From: Oscillospiraceae bacterium | Lineage (GTDB): Bacteria; Bacillota; Clostridia; Oscillospirales; Oscillospiraceae | Length of the DNA stretch: 12,258 nucleotides | Direction: 5' to 3' | Assembly: GCA_016287555.1 (NCBI GenBank) | Contig: JAEFAK010000037.1 | Coordinates: 1-12,258 of the forward strand | In this document: piece after piece, positions 1-5,785 of the stretch | Layout: every line of letters begins with the position of its first letter | Numbering within the stretch: the stretch's first letter is position 1 | The notes under the pieces: model-generated | Database searches by the model: none | Told to the model about the DNA's origin: nothing | What the model saw: the letters and a program-made list of their open reading frames with translations, nothing else | Position numbers and translations under genes: made by a program

Positions 1-1
1 C

Positions 2-292
2 CCCGACGAACTCAAGGCCCTCATCGACGGCAGCCAGCAGTGGTTCCGCGACCGTATCGGCCAGATCTACGCCGAGCAGCGCGACGAGATGGTCGCCAAG
101 GCTGAGGCCGCCGGCATCACCGTCGCCCCCATCAGCGACGAGTTCAACGCTGAGCTCACCGCGGCCGCCGAGGACGTCTGGGCCGCCTGGATCAAGGAGA
201 TGAACGAGGCCGGTTATGACGGTCAGGGCATCTTCGACAAGACCAGAGAGTTCATCGAGTACTACAACGGCATTTACGACTACTACAACTGA
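2..292 (+). CDS. dctP: TRAP transporter solute-binding protein (DctP-like), C-terminal part
   Basis: This is the last 96 residues of a protein whose start lies before the window; the reading frame is open from base 2 to the TGA at 290-292. The fragment is mostly amphipathic helix rich in Ala, Glu and Lys. It contains a stretch (AEAAGITVAPISDEFNAEL, then a helix with WAAWIKEMN) typical of the C-terminal helices of DctP-family extracytoplasmic binding proteins. In TRAP systems this protein captures a carboxylate or related organic acid outside the membrane and delivers it to the DctQ/DctM permease. The dctQ-like gene 67 bases downstream supports the call. Isoleucine codons here are nearly all ATC, whereas the next gene often uses ATA, which fits high expression of the binding protein. 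The substrate cannot be told from this fragment. Confidence 0.8.
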   Translation, partial: PDELKALIDGSQQWFRDRIGQIYAEQRDEMVAKAEAAGITVAPISDEFNAELTAAAEDVWAAWIKEMNEAGYDGQGIFDKTREFIEYYNGIYDYYN

Positions 293-309
293 TCAAGGCA
301 GCTCCCGAC

Positions 310-327
310 CGATCGCAAGGGCGATCG
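310..327 (+). other. Intergenic stem-loop between dctP and dctQ
   Basis: A 7-bp perfect inverted repeat, CGATCGC - AAGG - GCGATCG, lies 18 bases after the dctP stop. It has no T-run, so it is unlikely to be a full terminator. Stem-loops in this position often protect the upstream binding-protein mRNA or attenuate the downstream permease; that role is inferred here. Confidence 0.45.
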
Positions 328-359
328 TCAACTGATGTTTCAAAGGCGGTGTTTCATCC

Positions 360-893
360 GTGAAGAATCTCGATAAGACAGAAAAGATAGTCGGCTATAT
401 AGGACTTGCAGGCTGCATAATCGCGGCGCTGGCGGTCATATTCAACTTCGGCGTCATTATCGCGGACGTGTTCGGGCGCTTTGTCCTGCACAAGGCGGTG
501 CGCGGCAGCAGCGAGTACGTCGGGCTGGGCGAGACCGTCCTGATATTCTTCGGTATGGCCTACACGCAGCATAAAAAGGGCATGGTGGAGATAACCTTCT
601 TCATGCGCAAGCTGCCCGGACAGGGCCCCATGATATGCTGGACGTTCGTCAACTGGCTCAGCGCCATCGTCGGAGTGCTGCTGACCTATGCCTCCTTCGT
701 GCACGCAGGCTTCCTGAAGACCATGAAGGCGGCGACGGATACTCTCTATATCCCGTACTATCCCTTCTATTATCTGATGGCGATCGGCATGACGCTGTTC
801 GCGATCGAGCTTGTATACGGCGCCATAAGAAACACCATAGGGCTTTTCCACAAGGATCTGCGCGAGCGCATCATATCCGAGTGGCCCATGTAA
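360..893 (+). CDS. dctQ: TRAP transporter small permease subunit (DctQ-like)
   Basis: A 177-residue integral membrane protein of the usual DctQ size. Four hydrophobic segments are visible at about residues 12-38, 52-70, 90-113 and 132-158, the four-helix pattern of DctQ. The loop after helix 1 (ADVFGRFVL, then SSEYVGLGET) matches the conserved Arg and acidic region of the family. DctQ pairs with the large permease DctM to move the ligand from the DctP protein, driven by an ion gradient. The GTG start at 360 is chosen because an AGGCGGT ribosome-binding site lies 9 bases upstream (344-350) and the hydrophobic first helix begins soon after. It is read in the same direction as dctP with only a small hairpin between them, so the two are probably one operon. 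Unusually, no dctM follows: a strong terminator comes 11 bases after the stop. Confidence 0.85.
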   Translation: MKNLDKTEKIVGYIGLAGCIIAALAVIFNFGVIIADVFGRFVLHKAVRGSSEYVGLGETVLIFFGMAYTQHKKGMVEITFFMRKLPGQGPMICWTFVNWLSAIVGVLLTYASFVHAGFLKTMKAATDTLYIPYYPFYYLMAIGMTLFAIELVYGAIRNTIGLFHKDLRERIISEWPM

Positions 894-904
894 GCTATCG
901 CATC

Positions 905-941
905 AAAGAACGCAGTCCCGCAGGGACTGCGTTCTTTTTTT
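905..941 (+). terminator. Strong intrinsic terminator of the TRAP operon
   Basis: A 15-bp perfect stem (AAAGAACGCAGTCCC with its complement at 923-937), a 3-base loop and a run of seven T. It closes transcription just after dctQ and insulates the next promoter. Confidence 0.93.
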
Positions 942-942
942 A

Positions 943-972
943 TGGACAGAAAAAGCTTTGAGATGTTATAAT
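943..972 (+). promoter_or_regulatory. Promoter for the PucR-type regulator
   Basis: -35 TGGACA (943-948), 18-base spacer, -10 TATAAT (967-972). A TG one base upstream of the -10 makes it an extended -10. It begins immediately after the preceding terminator, so the regulator is transcribed separately from the TRAP genes. Confidence 0.75.
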
Positions 973-1006
973 TGATCAGGAATAACGCTACGGAAGGATG
1001 AGACCC

Positions 1007-2587
1007 TTGCAGGTAACGCTTAATATGCTGCTCGCGGCTATCGCCGAATACAGGACGGAGACCCGCCTTTCAGACCGCGACGAGCTTCTCCTGGGCGGCG
1101 TCGCGCTGCTCTGCGACGGGCTCAGTAACGACCCTCCGCCGTCAGATCATCTCATAGTATGCGGAGCCTCCGAGCTCCGGGCTCTCCCCGCACAGCCCGG
1201 GGGAGCCGTCGTCTGCGTATGCGGCCCGGATGATCCCGAGCCGGGGGAGACGGCGCGCGAGCTCGTCATCGTCCGTGCCGAAGTGTCGCCGATCGAGGTG
1301 TACCGGAGGCTGAACTGCCGCTTCTTCGAGATAATGGACTGGCGCATGAGGATGGCCGAGGCCATGAACGGCGGCTGCAGCCTGCAGGAGATCATGGAAA
1401 TGAGCAAGGACATGATCGGCAACTACATCGCCGTAAGCGACAGCACCTTCCGCCTCGTCGCCAATACGGCCAACATTCCCTGCGACGACGCCATCTGCCA
1501 GCGCATGATAGAAAACGGATACCACCCGGAATCCGTTGTCGCGAAGTTCCGCAGCACAGGCCGCGTGAAGTTCTGGGAGGAACACGATTTCTATATAGAC
1601 AACGGGCATCTTTTTTCCCCGTATACGCTCGTCGGGCGTATCTTCCGCATGAACGGGGAGTACGTCGCCCACGCCGTCATGACCTGCAACAACCGCGAAG
1701 CGACCGCGGATATAATCGACCTGTATAATATGCTTTGCGAGTTTATTGCGCGCTTCGCGGCAAGGGATTGGGAAAACCAGAGCGCCGAAGCAGTCATTTA
1801 CAGCTCGCTGCTGACAGATCTTTTAAGCGAGAGCACGACAGACTTTGAGGGCATCTCCGAACGCCTCAGGCAGAACGGATTTCCCGACGGGGCGTACTGC
1901 CTTGCTCGCGTCCCGGTCAACACCGTCGCCAACACTCTCGTCGGCCGTCTGAGCAAGGATTCCTTCAAGATGTTCTCCCATGTCCAGATAACTCTATGCC
2001 AGCAGGAGCTCGTCCTTCTCGTCGGGGCGGAGGCCTCGGCCTCCGGCTATGCGGACGCAGACAGGGAAGCGGAGCGCTTTTTCGGCCTTCTCGAGCAGTA
2101 TGAGCTCTGCTGCGGCGTCAGCTCCTATTTTGAAGAGATTTCGGACATAAGGCTTGCCTATATGCAGGCGGGGGATGCGCTCAATTCCGGCGAAAGACTG
2201 CGCCGCAGCGCCCATATCGAGCGCGTAAGTACGAAATACCCGAACGTCTTCTTCTATAATGAATATCTATCCTACTGCCTGCTGGACAAGTCATATGAGG
2301 TGATGCGACGCTGGCAGACGGGCACGGCAGGGAAGGCGCTCGCGCGCATCGAGGAGCTCGACAGGAAAAACGGCTCGAATAACCTCCAGCTGCTGTTTAC
2401 CTACCTGATGAACGAGCGGCGCGCGAAGGAAACGGGCGAGGCAATGCATCTCCACCGCAACAGCGTCGTCTACCGCATCGAGCACCTCTGCGAGGCCGCG
2501 CGTCTCGGCGATCTGGACGATCCGAACGTCCGCACGGGGCTACTGATGAGCCTTCTGATGTACAATATCTGCGGCAACGACGAATAA
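1007..2587 (+). CDS. PucR/CdaR-family transcriptional regulator
   Basis: A cytoplasmic DNA-binding regulator of about 526 residues. The C-terminal 60 or so residues (LLFTYLMNERRAKETGEAMHLHRNSVVYRIEHL region) are the characteristic helix-turn-helix of PucR/CdaR proteins (HTH_30). The middle, about residues 265-420 counted from the upstream ATG, starts with the LLTDLLSES...ISERLRQNGF pattern of the degenerate GGDEF-like domain usual in this family. The region at about 110-255 looks like a GAF/PAS-type sensor, less certainly. An ATG at 998 is in frame, but the GGAAGG ribosome-binding site (992-997) abuts it with no spacing; the TTG at 1007 has normal spacing and is preferred. Such regulators commonly control catabolism or transport of organic acids or nitrogen compounds. 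The adjacent TRAP genes are an obvious candidate target, but this is inference from position. It ends at a terminator shared with the convergent gene. Confidence 0.85.
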   Translation: MQVTLNMLLAAIAEYRTETRLSDRDELLLGGVALLCDGLSNDPPPSDHLIVCGASELRALPAQPGGAVVCVCGPDDPEPGETARELVIVRAEVSPIEVYRRLNCRFFEIMDWRMRMAEAMNGGCSLQEIMEMSKDMIGNYIAVSDSTFRLVANTANIPCDDAICQRMIENGYHPESVVAKFRSTGRVKFWEEHDFYIDNGHLFSPYTLVGRIFRMNGEYVAHAVMTCNNREATADIIDLYNMLCEFIARFAARDWENQSAEAVIYSSLLTDLLSESTTDFEGISERLRQNGFPDGAYCLARVPVNTVANTLVGRLSKDSFKMFSHVQITLCQQELVLLVGAEASASGYADADREAERFFGLLEQYELCCGVSSYFEEISDIRLAYMQAGDALNSGERLRRSAHIERVSTKYPNVFFYNEYLSYCLLDKSYEVMRRWQTGTAGKALARIEELDRKNGSNNLQLLFTYLMNERRAKETGEAMHLHRNSVVYRIEHLCEAARLGDLDDPNVRTGLLMSLLMYNICGNDE

Positions 2588-2592
2588 TAAAT

Positions 2593-2624
2593 AAAGAAGC
2601 CCGTCCGTTCGGACGGGCTTCTTT
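2593..2624. terminator. Bidirectional terminator between convergent genes
   Basis: A perfect hairpin (AAAGAAGCCCGTCCG with its complement at 2610-2624 around a tiny loop) lies between the stop of the PucR-type gene and the stop of the minus-strand gene. The forward strand ends in CTTT. The reverse strand runs into CTTTATTTATTATT, so it can serve both transcripts. Confidence 0.85.
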
Positions 2625-2661
2625 GCGCTCGATCATTAGAATTATGTAAACTAAACTGCAC

Positions 2662-3075
2662 TCAGCCTTTGCACCAGGCGGCAAACTCGTCGAACGTCAT
2701 GTCGATGCAGTCCCTGACGAGCTTGAAGAATTCGTCTCCGGTGACGGTCTTGAGCTTCGGCATGTCCTCCGTGTGGATGTTGAACTGCTCGGGGGAGGGA
2801 CGGCCGCGGCCGGACTCGTCGCCCTGAACGTACCTGGGCTGCCTGACGACGCGGGTCTTTTTGCCGCCGCATTCGACGTTGACGTCGACGAGGGGGACGG
2901 GCCTGCCCGGAGCGGCGATGTCCTCGTAAACGGTCTTCCCGTAAAACGCGAAAGCTATCGCGTCGGCGGTGTCCTTGTCGAGACCCTCCGCTTTTTTGGC
3001 GGTATCGATGGGCGCGACCGGCTTTTCATACTTGAAGCCGCCGTCGTCAACATAGAGCTTTCCTGAAATGATCAT
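2662..3075 (-). CDS. Hypothetical protein, 137 residues
   Basis: Not recognised. The reading frame is convincing: ATG at 3075-3073 has a GGAGGT ribosome-binding site 5 bases upstream (3086-3081) and a near-consensus promoter further up, and a terminator lies just past the stop. The protein is hydrophilic, with no signal peptide or membrane segment. The N-terminal part (MIISGKLYVDDGGF) looks like a short beta hairpin. The middle contains a basic, glycine-rich stretch (GGKKTRVVRQPRYVQGDESG), and the C-terminus is an acidic-aromatic helix (GDEFFKLVRDCIDMTFDEFAAWCKG). There are three cysteines, with no clear metal-binding pattern. It is divergent from the TIR operon, with about 136 bases between the two start codons, so the two could be co-regulated, but nothing in the sequence assigns it a role. 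Confidence 0.7.
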   Translation of the reverse strand: MIISGKLYVDDGGFKYEKPVAPIDTAKKAEGLDKDTADAIAFAFYGKTVYEDIAAPGRPVPLVDVNVECGGKKTRVVRQPRYVQGDESGRGRPSPEQFNIHTEDMPKLKTVTGDEFFKLVRDCIDMTFDEFAAWCKG

Positions 3076-3101
3076 GATAGACCTCCGTTGTTTTTTTCTT
3101 T

Positions 3102-3130
3102 ATCATACATCTTTCCGGCCAGCAATTCAA
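3102..3130 (-). promoter_or_regulatory. Promoter for the 137-residue hypothetical gene
   Basis: Reading the minus strand: -35 TTGAAT (3130-3125), 17-base spacer, -10 TATGAT (3107-3102), placed 27 bases before the ATG. It lies back to back with the TIR operon promoter. Confidence 0.7.
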
Positions 3131-3155
3131 CACGCCTCCGCGCTTTTTATCCTTA

Positions 3156-3184
3156 TTGTCATTTATTGGACTATATGATAAAAT
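3156..3184 (+). promoter_or_regulatory. Promoter for the TIR / HD-RyR operon
   Basis: -35 TTGTCA (3156-3161), 17-base spacer, -10 TAAAAT (3179-3184) with an upstream TG giving an extended -10. The predicted leader to the preferred GTG start is only about 20 bases, leaving no room for a riboswitch. Confidence 0.65.
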
Positions 3185-3200
3185 CAAAGAAAAACAACCG

Positions 3201-3206
3201 GGGTGA
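3201..3206 (+). promoter_or_regulatory. Ribosome-binding site deciding the TIR gene start
   Basis: GGGTGA pairs with the anti-Shine-Dalgarno end of 16S rRNA through GGTGA and sits 5 bases before the GTG at 3212. The alternative GTG at 3203 lies inside this site and has no site of its own upstream. Confidence 0.55.
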
Positions 3207-3211
3207 AGACT

Positions 3212-5785
3212 GTGTCTCAATACGCATATACGGCCTTTATTTCTTACCGGCATAAGCTTCCCGACGAAGCCATAGCGAAAAAGCTGCATTCACTTATCGA
3301 GAGCTATTCCATCCCGAAGGACGTCAAGGCCTCCTCCGGACGAAAGAAAATGGGCAGGGTATTCCGCGATCAGGAGGAGCTGCCGCTTTCGACCGACCTC
3401 GGAGGGGATATCAAGGCCGCTCTGGATAATTCCGAGTGGCTCATCGCCGTCTGCTCCAAGGACTATCTCGAATCGAAGTGGTGCATGACGGAGATGGACT
3501 ACTTCATATCCATCGGCAGGCGGGACCATATCCTTGCCATCCTCGCCGAGGGCGAACCGGAGACGTCCTTCCCGCGTCAGCTCCGCTTTGTCGAGCGCGG
3601 CGGGGAGACGGTCGAGCTGGAGCCGCTCGCCGGGGACGTCAGGGGCGCGACCCTCTCCGAGTCGCTGAAAAAGCTCGGGCGGGAGAAGCTGCGTATCCTC
3701 GCGCCTATCCTCGGCGTCACTTACGACACCCTGCGCCAGCGTGCGAGAAGGAAAAGGATAAGGACGGCCATAGCCGCCGCGGCCGTCGTCATCGCCCTTC
3801 TCGGCGGATTTCTGACCTTCGCCCTCGTGAAAAACGCGCAGATATCCGCGCAGAACGCGCAGATAACGCGGCAAAACGAGGAGATAGTGCGCCAGAACGA
3901 GGAGATAGCCGAGCAGAGGGACATCGCGCTGAACAACCAGATGCAGGTGCTCATCGAGCAGGCCAACATCTCCGTCGGCGGGGAAAACAAGCTCCCTGCT
4001 CAGAAGATGCTCGCGGAGGCCTCCGACCTCCGGGATACGATAGGCGGCGCAAACGACGGTGCGCTCTATTCCGCGCTCGAGGCTTCGCTCTATACGGGCA
4101 GCTTTGAGACGATACAGACCATAGACAACGACAACCGCCGCTTCAATTCCATAGTTTTCTCCCATGACGACCGCTACCTGCTCGGAATAACCAACATCAA
4201 CTCCGCGACGCTCATCGATGCCGAGAGCGGGAAGCTGATGTATTCCGTCTCCCGCAGCGACGTCGGCATGCTCGACAGCGTCGGCTTCACCAAGGACGAC
4301 AAATACTTCTTCACGGTCGACTCCTGGTACGGCTACGTATCGCTCTATAAGACCGCGACCGGCGAGCTCTACAGGCAGTTCGACGCCAGCGACGGCACAG
4401 CCTGGAACATAGGTGAAAAGGTCTTCGCGATGGACGGCGGGAAGATACTCGTCCCGACGCGCACGGAGCTGTTCATCTGGGATTACGAGGCCGATGACGG
4501 CGAGGGCGTCCTCCCCGTGGATATGTCGACGATGGAGTCGTATATCCAGCCCTTCATGGTCGATCTCTCCCCGGACGGAAGCTGCATAGCGGAGGGCTCG
4601 CCGGGCTACGGCATCGGACTTAAGATCAGATCCCTTGACGGCAAGCGCGAGATCGCCCTTGAAAACGACTCGGAGCGGGGCTATTTCCCGATAATGTTCT
4701 CCGGAAACGGCAAATACGTCGCCGCCTCGTCGATGAACGTTTATTCCGTCTGGAACGCGGAGACGGGCAGGCTCGTCCTGAACGGAGCCGTCAGCGCCGC
4801 AGGCTTCGACGTCGGCTCGGTCGTCATAAACTACGACGGCAGCGTGCTGCTGTTCATGACCTCCGAGTATCTCTGCGCCATTGAAGTCAAAAGCGGCAGA
4901 ACGCTCTGGGAGATCACCGCCGAATCCAACGTCGTGACGGAGGCTGCCGTCTCCCCAAACGGGAAATACGTCTGTGCCTACGGCGGCATTTCCGGCGTCT
5001 TCGACATCAGGACCGGGGAGAAGCTCTCCGACCGCCCGTGCTCGGCCTTTTCCAATGACGGGACGAAGGTCCTCAGCGACACCTTCAGCAGCGATCCTGC
5101 CGTCCTCATAACGCCCGAAGCCGCGACGGCGAAGATAGTCTCCGGATATAAGGGCAAGCTGTTCACGACGCCGCGCTACACCGATCCTCCGGCGTTCATA
5201 GGGCTCTCCCTCAAGCATTCCGTCGGCGATTACTATTCGACCTTCCCCGGCAACGTCAACAGAAAGACCGCCGTTTACATCGACCCGGAGACGAAGTACG
5301 CCGCCTGCACGCATTACGACGGCTTTATCGAGGTCTTCGATATCTCCGATACGGACGATATCAGGGACGCCTACTGCATCGCCGAGCACTGCTACAACTC
5401 CGTCGAGGACGTCGTCTTCAGCGGCTCGCTCATGGCCTCCTGCGGAGGGTACGACCCGCGCTGCGCCGTTTTCGACCTCGAGAGCGGGAGCATGGTCCAC
5501 GTCCTGCGGGGCGAGGGGTACGCGTACAAGTCCGAGTTTTCGCCCGACGGGAGCAAGCTCATGCTGCTATGCGGCAGCGGGAGCGACGTCGTCCTCGTCT
5601 ATTCCGTCCAAACCGGCAATTTGCTCTACCGCATCGAGGCTCCGGGCGATCTCAGCTTCACGGAAATAGGCTTCAGCCCGGACGGGAGCAAGGCCGTAGC
5701 GATCCTCTCCGACGGGAGAGCCGCAGTCGGCGAGATATACGGGACGCTCGACGAGCTTATAGAGCTTGCGCGGGAGGCGAAATAA
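3212..5785 (+). CDS. TIR domain - transmembrane - coiled-coil - beta-propeller protein
   Basis: About 857 residues; residue numbers here count from the alternative GTG at 3203. Residues 7-125 are a TIR domain: box FISYRHK (12-18), a BB-loop-like RVFRDQEELPLSTDLGG, and SKDYLESKWCMTEMDYF, which carries the Trp-Cys-x-x-Glu arrangement with Glu97 in the position of the catalytic glutamate of NAD+-cleaving TIRs. Residues 187-209 are one hydrophobic segment preceded by RQRARRKRIR, predicting TIR inside and the rest outside. Residues 211-238 are four heptads (NAQISAQ to NEEIAEQ), likely a coiled coil. From about 300 to the end there are roughly 12 WD40/PQQ-like blade signatures (FSPDGSK, VSPNGKY, FSNDGTK), enough for about two propellers. 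No signal peptide other than the anchor is seen. The stop overlaps the next ATG by one base. NADase activity is inferred from the family; the propeller's ligand is unknown. Confidence 0.88.
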   Translation: MSQYAYTAFISYRHKLPDEAIAKKLHSLIESYSIPKDVKASSGRKKMGRVFRDQEELPLSTDLGGDIKAALDNSEWLIAVCSKDYLESKWCMTEMDYFISIGRRDHILAILAEGEPETSFPRQLRFVERGGETVELEPLAGDVRGATLSESLKKLGREKLRILAPILGVTYDTLRQRARRKRIRTAIAAAAVVIALLGGFLTFALVKNAQISAQNAQITRQNEEIVRQNEEIAEQRDIALNNQMQVLIEQANISVGGENKLPAQKMLAEASDLRDTIGGANDGALYSALEASLYTGSFETIQTIDNDNRRFNSIVFSHDDRYLLGITNINSATLIDAESGKLMYSVSRSDVGMLDSVGFTKDDKYFFTVDSWYGYVSLYKTATGELYRQFDASDGTAWNIGEKVFAMDGGKILVPTRTELFIWDYEADDGEGVLPVDMSTMESYIQPFMVDLSPDGSCIAEGSPGYGIGLKIRSLDGKREIALENDSERGYFPIMFSGNGKYVAASSMNVYSVWNAETGRLVLNGAVSAAGFDVGSVVINYDGSVLLFMTSEYLCAIEVKSGRTLWEITAESNVVTEAAVSPNGKYVCAYGGISGVFDIRTGEKLSDRPCSAFSNDGTKVLSDTFSSDPAVLITPEAATAKIVSGYKGKLFTTPRYTDPPAFIGLSLKHSVGDYYSTFPGNVNRKTAVYIDPETKYAACTHYDGFIEVFDISDTDDIRDAYCIAEHCYNSVEDVVFSGSLMASCGGYDPRCAVFDLESGSMVHVLRGEGYAYKSEFSPDGSKLMLLCGSGSDVVLVYSVQTGNLLYRIEAPGDLSFTEIGFSPDGSKAVAILSDGRAAVGEIYGTLDELIELAREAK
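3833..3916 (+). repeat. Four tandem 21-bp units encoding heptads
   Basis: Four in-frame 21-base units encode NAQISAQ, NAQITRQ, NEEIVRQ and NEEIAEQ. The last two are the most alike at DNA level. The units link the membrane segment to the propeller of the TIR protein and keep Ile at the fourth position, as in a short coiled-coil stalk. Confidence 0.75.

Noticed and set aside
3833..3916. CRISPR-like or intergenic tandem repeat
   Set aside because: The repeats are contiguous 21-base in-frame units inside a gene with no spacers; they encode coiled-coil heptads.
3290..5500. Long minus-strand open frame (736 codons) opposite the TIR gene
   Set aside because: It mirrors the codon pattern of the G+C-rich plus-strand gene, has no ribosome site, promoter or recognisable domain, and the plus strand carries clear TIR and propeller motifs.
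5569..5784. Upstream extension of the HD-RyR reading frame
   Set aside because: It lies wholly inside the TIR gene, is Arg-rich without homology, and the ATG at 5785 has an ideal GGGAGG site.
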